Shown here: positions 42,988 through 52,057 of the stretch, in pieces
Layout: each line of letters opens with the position of its first letter
Numbering within the stretch: position 1 is the stretch's first letter
Notes under the pieces: generated by a model
Database searches by the model: none
What the model was told of the DNA's origin: nothing
Seen by the model: the letters and a program-made list of their open reading frames with translations, nothing else
Position numbers and translations under genes: made by a program
From: Pseudomonadota bacterium
GTDB taxonomy: Bacteria > Pseudomonadota > Alphaproteobacteria > Rhizobiales > Pleomorphomonadaceae
DNA: 64,000 nucleotides
NCBI GenBank assembly: GCA_023436885.1
Contig: JAEZHI010000031.1
Location: 62,001-126,000, forward strand
Direction of reading: 5' to 3'

Positions 42988-43551
42988 TCACTCGTAGCTG
43001 ATGATCTCGCGCCAATCGCGATGCACCGGCATTTCGCCTGTTGCGCCCATCTTCCTGCGAACCAGGAAGCGCGGACGGCGCTCGGCCATCGTCGCATGAC
43101 GGCGGCGCGGTGCAGGATCGCTCACAGGGACCGTGATACGGGGCCCGACGCGCTCGACGCTGCCGGATGTGGAAACCAAAAGCATCGGCAAGCCGAGCCG
43201 GCTGGACCAGCTCTGCCAATCAGCGGCGGCTGCTTCCATATCTTTGGTGACGGTGAGCGGGATCGACAAGGCCGGGTCGCGATGGTGCAACTCGACATGG
43301 GCAACCAGTTCGTCGCTGGCGTTTGGTTCGATCCTGACCGAAACGCCCTCGAATGCCGTGAACGGCATACTCAGCGTCAGCGGCAAGCCGGACAGCTGGC
43401 GGCGAACGACCACACCGTCATCATCCATATAGATGGCGGCTTCCTGAACCGATCGGCCGACCTGCCCGACGTTGACACACCATTTGGCCGGCAGATGTTC
43501 CGGATCGAGCCTAAGCGCCGTTTTCAGGCCTAGGGGAGTGGCTCCCATCAT
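42988..43551 (-). CDS. DUF6101-like protein of unknown function
   Basis: A protein of 187 residues from an ATG at 43551 that has GAGG eight bases upstream; an upstream ATG at 43638 would add 29 residues with a weaker site. The core has LGLKTALRLDPEHLPAKW and a beta-rich region with GVVVRRQLSGLPLTLSMPF. A very basic tail follows (DPAPRRRHATMAERRPRFLV). The arrangement recalls the DUF6101 family of Rhizobiales, by memory rather than by search. There is no signal peptide. The basic C-terminus suggests binding to nucleic acid or lipid head groups; this is speculative. Confidence 0.7.
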   Translation of the reverse strand: MMGATPLGLKTALRLDPEHLPAKWCVNVGQVGRSVQEAAIYMDDDGVVVRRQLSGLPLTLSMPFTAFEGVSVRIEPNASDELVAHVELHHRDPALSIPLTVTKDMEAAAADWQSWSSRLGLPMLLVSTSGSVERVGPRITVPVSDPAPRRRHATMAERRPRFLVRRKMGATGEMPVHRDWREIISYE

Positions 43552-43983
43552 GCTCTTCGCCTCACTCGATATCTTTTGACTATCCCTGTCGAGCCAGGCG
43601 TCATTTTTTGCACCCGGTCTCGAAACCATGGCGAGCATAGGACGAACGTCATCCCCGGCGGCTTAAGGGATTGGGTAAACTTTTTCTCGATTTTTGAGAG
43701 GGTTAGCGGAATCTGAAGCGCCAAATCGCAGCAAGGCGTCAACCCTCGGTCAACCTTCGTTGATAGGGGCGCCTGCATTCCAGACGAGGCTCTGTTCGCT
43801 CAACGCGACAAAAGTGTTGCCTATCAGGAGGTTACCCAGCAAGCTCGGCGCGTTGACGAAAAACTTACGGTGAACGCCGGCAAGGAGTTGCCGCAATTCT
43901 GTCGGAGGAAAGCGGGCCTACGGCTTGTCGTCAGCCATCCCCAGCCCTAAACACAGAGCTTTGGAAACCGATCGGATATCTGA
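43552..43983. other. 432-base gap before the pmbA operon
   Basis: I find no convincing gene. It should hold the promoters of the DUF6101-like gene (minus) and of pmbA (plus). Two strong ribosome-binding-site-like stretches (CAGGAGG near 43825 and GGAGG near 43910) are not followed by a long open frame. An unannotated small RNA or peptide cannot be excluded. Confidence 0.4.
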
Positions 43984-45327
43984 ATGAGCGATCTCGTTGA
44001 CCTCGATCAACTGACTGGGCAAGCTGCCCGCCTCGTCGAGGCGGCGCGCGCCGCCGGTGCCGACGCAGCCGATGCGGTTGCCGTCCGCTCCGTCAATCAG
44101 GTAGCAAGTGTTCTCAAGGGCAAGGTCGAAAAGATCGAACATGCCGAAAATGACGATTTCGGGCTGAGGGTTTTCGTCGGCGATCGCAATGCGACCATTT
44201 CTGCGACGCTAGGTTCTGATGTCGAGGCGCTTGCTGCGCGCGCGGTCGCCATGGCTCGCGCTGCGCCGCCCGACCGATTTGCAGGTCTCGCAGACAGTTC
44301 GCTGCTTGCCACCACTTGGCCAGACATGGACCTGCTTGATGAGACGCCCGTTTCGTCTACAGACTTGGCCGAGCGTGGTCGGGCGATCGAGGCGGCGGCC
44401 CTTGAGGTTGAAGGCGTCACGAACACAACGGGCGCCAGTGCTTACTGGGCGCGCGGCGGCATGGCGCTGGTTACCTCGAGTGGCTTTTCGGGTGCCTATG
44501 AGTCATCTGGTCATGGCCATTCGGTATCGGCCATCGCCGGAACCGGAACCGGCATGGAGCGAGACTGGGATTCCTCCTCGAAATCGCACGTCGGCGACCT
44601 GGAAAGCGCGGAAGTCGTCGGCCGCAGGGCTGGCGAGCGTGCAGTTCGCCGCCTCAACCCGCGTAAGATCGCGACCCAGACTGCGACTGTCGTCTATGAC
44701 CCACGCGTTGCAACCAGTCTGGTCGGTGCGCTCATCGGAGCAATTTCCGGCGCGTCCATCGCCCGCCGCTCCTCCTTCTTGAAAGATCGGCTGGGACAAC
44801 AGCTGTTCGGATCGAAGATCCGTATCACCGACGATCCGCTAAGGCGCCGTGGACCGGGTTCTCGTCCGTTTGACGGAGAGGGTGTCGGTGCGGCACCCCT
44901 TGAGCTGGTTGAGAATGGAGTGCTCCAGACCTGGCTGCTTGATAGCGCCACCGCCAGAGAGCTTGGCCTTCAGACCAACGGTCGCGCTGGCCGGGGAACA
45001 GGATCTCCAAGCCCCTCGTCCACAAACGTCCTTCTCCATCCAGGAGAGCAGTCGCCGGCCGAGCTCATGGCGTCGATCGGCACCGGTCTTTACGTGACGG
45101 ACTTCATCGGCCATGGCGCCAATCTCATCACCGGAGACTACTCGCGCGGGGCCGCGGGCTTCTGGATCGAGAACGGAGAGTTTGCCTATCCGGTGGCCGA
45201 GATCACGGTGGCTGGAAATCTCCTCGACATGTTCCGTGAACTCGTGCCAGCCGACGACATCGAATTCCGGTCGGCCTTCACCGCCCCGACGGTGGCAATC
45301 GGGGGACTGACGATTGCCGGCCGCTGA
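43984..45327 (+). CDS. pmbA: PmbA/TldE family metallopeptidase subunit
   Basis: A protein of 447 residues, the TldE partner of TldD. It has AARAAGADAADAVAVRSVNQ and ENDDFGLRVFVGDRNATISA near the N-terminus, and later GLYVTDFIGHGANLITGDYS and FWIENGEFAYPVAEITVAGN at the C-terminus. It lacks the HExxH motif, as TldE should; the catalytic subunit tldD is separate at 52.7 kb. The heterodimer degrades or matures unfolded peptides in other bacteria, such as microcin B17. It overlaps the next gene by 14 bases. Confidence 0.94.
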   Translation: MSDLVDLDQLTGQAARLVEAARAAGADAADAVAVRSVNQVASVLKGKVEKIEHAENDDFGLRVFVGDRNATISATLGSDVEALAARAVAMARAAPPDRFAGLADSSLLATTWPDMDLLDETPVSSTDLAERGRAIEAAALEVEGVTNTTGASAYWARGGMALVTSSGFSGAYESSGHGHSVSAIAGTGTGMERDWDSSSKSHVGDLESAEVVGRRAGERAVRRLNPRKIATQTATVVYDPRVATSLVGALIGAISGASIARRSSFLKDRLGQQLFGSKIRITDDPLRRRGPGSRPFDGEGVGAAPLELVENGVLQTWLLDSATARELGLQTNGRAGRGTGSPSPSSTNVLLHPGEQSPAELMASIGTGLYVTDFIGHGANLITGDYSRGAAGFWIENGEFAYPVAEITVAGNLLDMFRELVPADDIEFRSAFTAPTVAIGGLTIAGR

Positions 45328-46099
45328 CGTTGACGAGGACACGACGCTTCTCTCGGACGCTGCCTTGGCGGCAGCGAGCATCGGCCTGTCCTTCTTTCGG
45401 CGCGACCCCCGCGTATGGAACAAGGAAAACGACTCACCGGTGAGCGAAGCGGACATCGCAATCGACCGCTTCCTAAAGGAGCGCCTCTTGAGCGCCCGGC
45501 CGAACTACGGCTGGCTTTCGGAGGAGACGGAGGACGATCCGGCACGACTTGGATGCGAAAGAATCTTTGTCGTGGATCCGATCGACGGTACACGCGGCTT
45601 CATCGCCGGATCCGACCAATGGACGATTTCGCTCGCAGTCGTGGAGCGTGGGCGTCCTGTGGCAGCGGCACTCCTGCAGCCGTCCGTCAGCCACCTCTAT
45701 ACGGCCGGTCACAGGCGAGGCGCCTATCTCGACGGCGACCGTCTGCGCATACAGCCGCGCCCGAGCCTTGCCGGCGTACGCGTTGCGGGCCCAGCCGTGC
45801 TCATCTCGCGCCTATCGCGACCTGTCCCGAGCCTCAGAAGCCGCGGTTACGTGGCTTCGCTGGCTCTCAGGATCGCCATGGTTGCCGATGGTACGCTCGA
45901 CTTGGCGTTCGCACGGAACGGTGCCCACGATTGGGACCTAGCCGCTGCCGATTTGATCGTCGCTGAAGCCGGCGGGACGCTCGAGACTATCGATGGGGGG
46001 GCCATCATCTACAATCTCCCCGAGGCAAGCCACGACAGCCTGGTGGCGGGGTTACCGACACTGACGCGAGCTGCTTCAGCGGCTATTGGCCCTTGCTAG
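45314..46099 (+). CDS. Inositol-monophosphatase-family phosphatase (CysQ-like)
   Basis: A metal-dependent phosphatase of 261 residues. The metal-binding sites are visible: Glu in GWLSEETEDD, then IFVVDPIDGTRGFIAG, and HDWDLAAADLIVAEAGG at about residue 215. The group includes 3'(2'),5'-bisphosphate nucleotidases and inositol monophosphatases; the RGF after DPIDGT favours the CysQ branch. The start is a TTG at 45314, overlapping pmbA by 14 bases, so the two are coupled. It lies upstream of the LPS genes. Confidence 0.85.
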   Translation: MPAADVDEDTTLLSDAALAAASIGLSFFRRDPRVWNKENDSPVSEADIAIDRFLKERLLSARPNYGWLSEETEDDPARLGCERIFVVDPIDGTRGFIAGSDQWTISLAVVERGRPVAAALLQPSVSHLYTAGHRRGAYLDGDRLRIQPRPSLAGVRVAGPAVLISRLSRPVPSLRSRGYVASLALRIAMVADGTLDLAFARNGAHDWDLAAADLIVAEAGGTLETIDGGAIIYNLPEASHDSLVAGLPTLTRAASAAIGPC

Positions 46100-46187
46100 C
46101 TTACCACCCTTGCAAAATTGCCTCGGCTTGATGAAAAGAAGGTGGGGGCGCCCATGGGAGGCACCCATTGCGGAAGGTGGAGTTTCC

Positions 46188-46421
46188 ATGACGACCGAAG
46201 TCACCTCAAAGCAGTTGCTTCATCTGGTCATCGGCGGAGAGATGAAATCGCTCGATTCATCCGAGTTTGCCGACCTGAACGCCATCGATATCGTCGGTGC
46301 CTTCCCAAACTATGCCGCCGCCTATGCAGCCTGGAAGCAGAAGGCGCAAGCGACCGTCGATCAGGCGCAGACACGCTATTTTATTGTCCATCTGCATCGC
46401 CTCATGGACCCGTCAACCTGA
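46188..46421 (+). CDS. DUF4170 family protein
   Basis: A small protein of 77 residues from the ATG at 46188, which has GGAAGGTGGAG upstream. It has QLLHLVIGGEMKSLDSSEF, a middle helix with FPNYAAAYAAWKQKAQATVD, and ends in YFIVHLHRLMDPST. The pattern matches the DUF4170 family of alphaproteobacteria (family from memory). The function is unknown. It is strongly linked to Kdo-lipid A genes here: 21 bases before the DUF374 gene. Confidence 0.85.
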   Translation: MTTEVTSKQLLHLVIGGEMKSLDSSEFADLNAIDIVGAFPNYAAAYAAWKQKAQATVDQAQTRYFIVHLHRLMDPST

Positions 46422-46442
46422 TGCAATACAGGGCCGGACAAT

Positions 46443-47234
46443 ATGTCGCGGCGTTCTGGGCGGTCAGCCTATCGTCCTCGGAGACGCCGTTTGCAACTTG
46501 ATCGAAAAATCTTTGACAGCGCGATACTGAGCCGCGCGCTGTCTCACACTTTAGCCCGGTATATTCTGACGGTTCGCCGCACCGCGAAAGTGACCGTTAT
46601 ACCCCCGGACGCATTTGATGTGGCGCGGGGAGAAGCCCCAGCCATATTCGCCTTTTGGCATGGTTTGGCGATGATGGCTCCTTGCAGCGTGCCAGCCGAC
46701 CTGCCAATCGTGACGATGATTGCACGTAACGCGGCGGCGGGGATCGTAGCCGATGCCGCGGGTTCCCAAGGCATCCGCACAATACGCGCCTCCGGCTCGC
46801 TAAGGGCTCGCTCTCAGCGGAAAAAGGGCGGAGCAACCGGCTTTCGCCAGGCGCTGCGGGAGCTGGCGGCCGGCAACTCGGTTCTGATGACCGCCGACGT
46901 TCCGAAGATTGCGCAGATCTCCGGCAAGGGCGTCATCCAGCTGGCGAGACTATCCGGCCGACCGATCATTCCGATTGCCTACGTGTCTCGATATGGTCTG
47001 CGTTTCAACAATTGGGACCGCATGGTTGTCGATCTGCCCTTCTCACAGGCTACGCTAAGGCACGGTGCGCCAATTCGCGTTCCGGTGGATGCTGACGGCC
47101 AGACCATCGAAAAGCTGAGACTCTTCCTTACCGAGGAGCTTGATCGGATCACGCAAGACGCCTACCAACGCACTGGAATCGCCGAAAAATTCAAACCCGG
47201 CCCATCAGGAAAAGACCGACCCGCCGATGGCTGA
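46443..47234 (+). CDS. DUF374 lysophospholipid-acyltransferase-like protein
   Basis: A protein of 263 residues. The PlsC-type catalytic motif is AIFAFWHGLAMMAP (an HG in place of the classic HxxxxD), followed by GSQGIRTIRASGSLRARSQR and NSVLMTADVPK. These identify the DUF374 group, which is often found beside waaA. It may be an acyltransferase for lipid A or a remodelling factor of the LPS core; this is inferred. Its 3' end overlaps the waaA start by eight bases, and the N-terminal 20 residues are very Arg-rich. Confidence 0.87.
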   Translation: MSRRSGRSAYRPRRRRLQLDRKIFDSAILSRALSHTLARYILTVRRTAKVTVIPPDAFDVARGEAPAIFAFWHGLAMMAPCSVPADLPIVTMIARNAAAGIVADAAGSQGIRTIRASGSLRARSQRKKGGATGFRQALRELAAGNSVLMTADVPKIAQISGKGVIQLARLSGRPIIPIAYVSRYGLRFNNWDRMVVDLPFSQATLRHGAPIRVPVDADGQTIEKLRLFLTEELDRITQDAYQRTGIAEKFKPGPSGKDRPADG

Positions 47235-48510
47235 TATCGGAGACCTACTGCTTTCGACCTGGATCGCGCTGACCCGGCTCGCCGGTCCGGTCGGCGCGAC
47301 TATCGTTGGCATGCGGCGTCGCAAGGGAAAAGAAGATCCCAGCCGCTCGCAGGAGAGGCTTGGCTATCCGTCGGTTGCCAGACCATCGGGGCAATTGATC
47401 TGGGTTCATGCCGTCAGTGTTGGCGAGGCCATGGCGGCAATGCCGGTCGTTGACCGGTTGACCGCCGAGGGCATGAGCGTGCTGGTGACGACGGTTACCA
47501 CAACGTCGGCCGCGCTTGTCGGCCATCGCTTGAGAACGGGCCTCATTCATCAATTCGCACCGCTTGATCTTGCGGGCCCGATAGACCGCTTTCTCGATCA
47601 TTGGCGTCCTGATCTCGCGGTTTTCGTCGAAAGCGAGATATGGCCGGTCTCGATTGGCCGCCTAGCCGACCGTGGCATTCCTCTCGTCATCGCCAATGCG
47701 CGATTATCGCCTCGTTCATTCCGAGGCTGGAAGCGCGCTGCGCCGGCGGCCAAGGCGGTTTTCGGTCGCATGTCGCGGGTTTTGGCCCAAACGGAAGACG
47801 ACGGAAACAGGTTTTCGGCTCTGGGTGCGCCTGACGTCGCCACGTTTGGCAATATCAAGTTCGATGCAGGTCTTCCCGAAGTCGGGATCGCCGATCTCGA
47901 TGCACTTCGGCAAGCTATCGGCGAGAGACCGGTGATCCTTGCCGCCTCCACTCATCCCGGTGAGGACGAGGTGGTTCTATCCGCCTTTCTGAGGCTCAAG
48001 GAAGAGCGACCAGAGACCCTGCTTGTCATCGTGCCGCGTCATCCTGTGCGCGGCAGCGATATTGCCTTGCTGTCAAACGCGGCAGGTCTCGCGACACGGC
48101 GTCGCAGCACGGAAGAGCTGCCTGACGCGGCAACCGAGGTGTACGTGGCCGATACGCTTGGCGAGTTGGGTGCGTTCTTCCGTCTCTCCAGCGTGGTGCT
48201 GATGGGTGGAACCTTCCTGGACGGGATTGGCGGCCACAACCTGATCGAACCGGCTCGACTCGGAACTGCGGTGGTGAGCGGCCCTTATTATTCGAACTGG
48301 CTCGATATCTACCGCGCATTTATCGAAGCGGGCGGGCTTCGGGTCGCAGATGATTCTGACGAACTCGCTAAGGTAACGCTCGACCTCCTGAATAATCCTG
48401 CGCTCAGGAACGCACAGGCAGCTGCCGGCGAACGCGTGGTGGCCGGATCGGCTGGCGCCGTCGAGAGAACCATCAAGGCCATCGTTCCGCTGATGGGGGC
48501 TCCATGCTGA
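47227..48510 (+). CDS. waaA: 3-deoxy-D-manno-octulosonic acid transferase
   Basis: Adds Kdo to lipid IVA on the cytosolic face of the inner membrane. It is 427 residues from the ATG at 47227. The GT30 family segments are IWVHAVSVGEAMAAMPVVDR, FVESEIWPVSIGRL and RLSPRSFRGW. The nucleotide-sugar part has LAASTHPGEDEVVLSAF and VVLMGGTFLDGIGGHNLIEP. It overlaps the DUF374 gene by eight bases and lpxK by seven, so the three are tightly coupled. Confidence 0.96.
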   Translation: MADIGDLLLSTWIALTRLAGPVGATIVGMRRRKGKEDPSRSQERLGYPSVARPSGQLIWVHAVSVGEAMAAMPVVDRLTAEGMSVLVTTVTTTSAALVGHRLRTGLIHQFAPLDLAGPIDRFLDHWRPDLAVFVESEIWPVSIGRLADRGIPLVIANARLSPRSFRGWKRAAPAAKAVFGRMSRVLAQTEDDGNRFSALGAPDVATFGNIKFDAGLPEVGIADLDALRQAIGERPVILAASTHPGEDEVVLSAFLRLKEERPETLLVIVPRHPVRGSDIALLSNAAGLATRRRSTEELPDAATEVYVADTLGELGAFFRLSSVVLMGGTFLDGIGGHNLIEPARLGTAVVSGPYYSNWLDIYRAFIEAGGLRVADDSDELAKVTLDLLNNPALRNAQAAAGERVVAGSAGAVERTIKAIVPLMGAPC

Positions 48511-49523
48511 CACCGGCCTTTTGGTGGAAACGCAAGGGCATGACGGCCCTGCTGTTGGCCCCTCTCGGCCTCTTGTATGGCGCGATCACGGCGCGTCGTA
48601 TGCACCGCCCCGGTGGAGCAGAGCCGCCGCTACCATTAATTTGTGTCGGGAATTTCGTGGCCGGCGGAGCCGGAAAGACGCCGACCGCCATAGCTCTGGC
48701 TCATTCGGCGCGGTCGGTAGGTCTCGATCCATGCTTTTTGACGAGAGGTCATGGCGGCCGTCTCAAGGGGCCGGTGCTCGTCAATGTCGATCGTCACACG
48801 GCTCGCGACGTTGGCGACGAAGCACTGTTGCTGGCGCGAGTGGCACCCACGGTGGTCGCACGCCGAAGGGCCGATGCGTTCTCTCTCCTCAGAGCGACCG
48901 GCACCGACCTCTGCATCATGGACGATGGCTTCCAAAACCCGTCCGTGAAGAAGACTTTCAGCTTCGTGGTCATCGATGGCGCTGTGGGGGTTGGCAACGG
49001 ACTGCCGCTTCCGGCGGGACCTCTCAGGGCTCCGCTTCGCCGCCAGATGCTTCTCGCCGACGCCATCATCATCTATGGCGACAGCAAGGGCGGGCAGCGC
49101 GTTATCCGTACCGCGGCGAAGGCCGGCAAACCGATATTCCGGGCCAAGCTGATTGCCAACGCGCCCCCAGCTCCGCCGCATCGCCGGCTTTACGCCTTTG
49201 CGGGCATCGGTCGGCCGGAGAAGTTCTTCAGATCCCTTGAGGACGAGGGATATCGTCTCGCAGCCCGTCGGGCTTTCTCCGATCACTATCCCTATCGTTT
49301 TTCGGATCTTACACGCCTGCTCGATGAGGCGGATACGCTTGACGCGGTGCCGGTCACAACCGAAAAGGATGCCGTCCGTCTGCCGCGGGGGATCGTCGGC
49401 AGCAACTGGTCACGAAATCGCGTCGCGATCTTCGGCGTTCACACGCGATTCTCGGAAGAACAAGCTGTCGGTTCGCTGCTCCTCGACATCCGAACACGCT
49501 GGATGGCGAAGCACTTCAGCTGA
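48504..49523 (+). CDS. lpxK: Tetraacyldisaccharide 4'-kinase
   Basis: Phosphorylates the 4' position of lipid A disaccharide. It is 339 residues long. The Walker A motif is in GNFVAGGAGKTPTAIAL, and the Walker B/DxD region is CIMDDGFQNPSVKKTF. A membrane-associated hydrophobic helix at the N-terminus (GMTALLLAPLGLLYGAITAR) docks it to the inner membrane. The C-terminal part has FSDHYPYRFSDL. It is coupled to waaA, the following step in this branch. Confidence 0.96.
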   Translation: MLTPAFWWKRKGMTALLLAPLGLLYGAITARRMHRPGGAEPPLPLICVGNFVAGGAGKTPTAIALAHSARSVGLDPCFLTRGHGGRLKGPVLVNVDRHTARDVGDEALLLARVAPTVVARRRADAFSLLRATGTDLCIMDDGFQNPSVKKTFSFVVIDGAVGVGNGLPLPAGPLRAPLRRQMLLADAIIIYGDSKGGQRVIRTAAKAGKPIFRAKLIANAPPAPPHRRLYAFAGIGRPEKFFRSLEDEGYRLAARRAFSDHYPYRFSDLTRLLDEADTLDAVPVTTEKDAVRLPRGIVGSNWSRNRVAIFGVHTRFSEEQAVGSLLLDIRTRWMAKHFS

Positions 49524-49534
49524 GTCAGGCCGGA

Positions 49535-49759
49535 TTACTGAGCGCCTGTGTGCCTGCGATAAGCAGTCAGCGCCGCCTCGGCATCGATATAAGGTTCTTG
49601 GTATTCTGCCGACCAGTATTTCAAGTCCTGCAGCAGGATTGGCCGTCCGGTAATCGCGCAACGAACGTAGTTGCCGTTCCGGAGGATCTGGTAGTCGCCG
49701 TCGAGATAGCGAATTTGCGCCTCGCCGCCACCAAATGGAGTGTCTGTGTTGTTCAGCAT
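49535..49759 (-). CDS. DUF2093 family protein
   Basis: A protein of 74 residues from the ATG at 49759, beginning MLNNTDTPFGGGEAQIRYLD. The middle reads YQILRNGNYVRCAITGRPIL, and LQDLKYWSAEYQEPYIDAEA follows; this matches the DUF2093 family of alphaproteobacteria. The single Cys is in the conserved VRCAITG. The function is unknown. It is convergent with lpxK with a gap of 11 bases, and commonly found near LPS genes. Confidence 0.88.
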   Translation of the reverse strand: MLNNTDTPFGGGEAQIRYLDGDYQILRNGNYVRCAITGRPILLQDLKYWSAEYQEPYIDAEAALTAYRRHTGAQ

Positions 49760-49799
49760 GAGAGCTGAATAACCTTCGCTCACCTGCCGCGCAAGAGGA

Positions 49800-51176
49800 T
49801 CATGGCGCCGCTGCCAGTCGATCGATCGAAAGTCGGGCCAACCAGAGGGCCGGCACGCCGAACAGGGCAGCGCCAATGCTCCACCAGAGGATCACCAGAT
49901 CCGCGCTGCCATGCCAAACACCGAGCCAACAGAAGGGTAACGTGCCAAGTGTCGCGCGTCCCCAGTTGAAGGCCGTCGAGTAGGACGCAAAGCCCAGATT
50001 GTTGAACGCCGCATTGGCGACGAACAATGCGCCGGTGAAAATGAAGGTCGGAGCGACCCAGAGACAGTAGAAGGCGATCATTTCCGCAACGCGGCCGGTT
50101 GCATGGAAAGCCCAGCTGATGGCGTCGGTTCCAAGAAACAGCAGCAGCCAAATCACCGCGACATAGATCGCCGTGAAGAGCGTGCTATCGGCCAGTGTCT
50201 TGCGCACCCGGTCGAAGCGGCGGGCGCCGACGTTCTGGCCGAAGATGGCACCGACCGAGCCGGTAAGCGCAAAGATGCCGGCAAAGGAGAGCGGATAAAT
50301 CCGGCCGACGATCGACCAGCCCGCCACCGCCTCAGTACCGAAGCGAGCAACGTAGGCGGTGACAAGCATGTTGCTCACCGGCGTCGCGAGATTGGTCAGG
50401 ATGGCAGGGAAAGCGATGGCGAAAAGCGGACCAGCATCTTGGCGGACCGTGGCCAGCGTGGGGCGCGCCAATGCATTGAGCCGCGGCACCAGGCCATACC
50501 ACCCCACGGCAAGCGCCACGAAGCGGATTAGTACGATGACGATCGCGGCACCGGTCACCCCGAGATCGAGAGCGAAGATGAAAATCGGATCGAGAATGGC
50601 GGTTGCGCCGGCACCTGCCAGGTTGATCCAGAGCGTCATACGCGGCGCTCCGAAGGCCATCAGGACACCGCCCATTGCCATGCTGAGGGCGAGCAACGGC
50701 ATGCCGAACATGGTGATCCAAAGAAAATGGCGGGTGACCTCGAATGCCCTTCCCTCGGCACCAAGCAGCGCCAGACACGGGCCGAGAACACCGGCCAGGA
50801 GCAAGGTGACAACCGAAGTTGCAACGAAGGAAATGACGAGACCTGATGAGGCGACCCGACGGGCGGCAGCACGATCTCCGGCACCGATACGCCGGGCGGT
50901 GTGTGCGGTCACGCCGATGGAAAAGCCGATGCCGACCGACACGATGACGAAGAGGACTGCACCGGCGTAACCCATGGCAGCCGTCAGGACTTCGTCGTTC
51001 AGGAGCGATATGTAGAGAAGGTTAACGAGATCGACGGTAAAGATCGCCATCAACCCCAATGAGCCAAGGGCGGTCAGCGCCACGACGTGGCGGAAAACCG
51101 GTCCCTCCACATAGGCGGCGTCGGCAGGCGCCCCGGTGGCTTGTGGCATCATGAGCCCTCTTGTGCGTTTCACCAT
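49800..51176 (-). CDS. MATE-family efflux transporter
   Basis: Inner-membrane drug or metabolite exporter of the MOP superfamily, 458 residues with 12 predicted membrane helices. The two homologous halves are visible: VVALTALGSLGLMAIFTVDL and AGPLFAIAFPAILTNLATPV. SGLVISFVATSVVTLLLAGV and FGMPLLALSMAMGGVLMAFG mark helices of the N-terminal half. The coupling ion is probably Na+ or H+; the substrate is unknown. It starts 28 bases upstream of the TerC-like gene stop, so the two may share a transcript. Confidence 0.92.
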   Translation of the reverse strand: MVKRTRGLMMPQATGAPADAAYVEGPVFRHVVALTALGSLGLMAIFTVDLVNLLYISLLNDEVLTAAMGYAGAVLFVIVSVGIGFSIGVTAHTARRIGAGDRAAARRVASSGLVISFVATSVVTLLLAGVLGPCLALLGAEGRAFEVTRHFLWITMFGMPLLALSMAMGGVLMAFGAPRMTLWINLAGAGATAILDPIFIFALDLGVTGAAIVIVLIRFVALAVGWYGLVPRLNALARPTLATVRQDAGPLFAIAFPAILTNLATPVSNMLVTAYVARFGTEAVAGWSIVGRIYPLSFAGIFALTGSVGAIFGQNVGARRFDRVRKTLADSTLFTAIYVAVIWLLLFLGTDAISWAFHATGRVAEMIAFYCLWVAPTFIFTGALFVANAAFNNLGFASYSTAFNWGRATLGTLPFCWLGVWHGSADLVILWWSIGAALFGVPALWLARLSIDRLAAAP

Positions 51177-51204
51177 AGACGAGGCGAGAAGAGACCAAAC
51201 GGTC

Positions 51205-51906
51205 TCAATTCAGCATGTCGTCCGTAGCATCCTTGAGATCCTGAATCTGGCAGCTTTGTTCACCGGTGATACCGGTGCAGACCTCAACAGAGCCCCGATG
51301 GATCATATCCAGAGAAACGTAAAGGATGATCAGCAGACCGATCCAAGCAATCCAGCGGAAGCGATGCAACACGCGAGCGATCAGCGTGGCAGCCGCGCCC
51401 ATCAGGCCGACCGACAAAAGAAGACCAACGATCAGCACCCCGATGTGATCGCGCGCCGCGCCGGCCACCGCCAGTACGTTGTCGAGTGACATGGATACAT
51501 CGGCCAGGATGATCTGGGTCAGAGCCTGACGAAAGGTCTTACCGGCCGGGGCAGGCGTAACGTCGCATGCTGCACTGTCGAGCGCCTGTTCGGCAGCCTC
51601 GACACCCCGCTCCTCTTCATGGCGGTTCGACCGGATCTCCCGGAACATCTTCCAGCAGACCCAGAGCAATAGCACCCCGCCGGCCAAGGTGAGGCCAACG
51701 ACCGCCAGAAGATGGGTGGTGATGACCGCGAACAGGATACGCAGCGCAACCGCGCCGCCGATACCCCAGAAGATCACCTTGCGTCGAATGGCTGGATCGA
51801 CACCCGCCGCCGCCATGCCGACGACAATGGCGTTATCGCCTGCCAACACGACATCGATGAAAACCACCTGCGCCAGAGCGGCAAGCTCGACCGACAGGAA
51901 ATCCAT
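51205..51906 (-). CDS. TerC/YjbE-like integral membrane protein (putative metal transporter)
   Basis: A protein of 233 residues with about seven membrane helices. It opens with MDFLSVELAALAQVVFIDVV, then LAGDNAIVVGMAAAGV with an Asp-Asn pair, repeated as ILADVSMSLDNVLAVAGAA. The two DN motifs in helices are typical of the TerC group, linked to Mn2+ export. I use the ATG at 51906, where the family similarity starts; an ATG at 51966 would add 20 residues. The 75-residue hydrophilic loop in the middle has one Cys. Confidence 0.87.
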   Translation of the reverse strand: MDFLSVELAALAQVVFIDVVLAGDNAIVVGMAAAGVDPAIRRKVIFWGIGGAVALRILFAVITTHLLAVVGLTLAGGVLLLWVCWKMFREIRSNRHEEERGVEAAEQALDSAACDVTPAPAGKTFRQALTQIILADVSMSLDNVLAVAGAARDHIGVLIVGLLLSVGLMGAAATLIARVLHRFRWIAWIGLLIILYVSLDMIHRGSVEVCTGITGEQSCQIQDLKDATDDMLN

Positions 51907-52057
51907 TGAGAACACGGCGTCCGTCCCAACCTTGTTCGGCGAGACGCCGAGGCCTGCCAGGTACATTCCCGGCTGCCGGTGAGGTAGGGCGAGTGGGCCT
52001 AAATTTCAATGCCTGATAGGGAATTCGTCCCTCGCCACTATTACGGATAGGGCGATC

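Noticed and set aside
51967..52057. A manganese (yybP-ykoY) riboswitch ahead of the TerC-like gene
   Set aside because: I looked for the conserved core expected before such genes and did not find it in this short gap.
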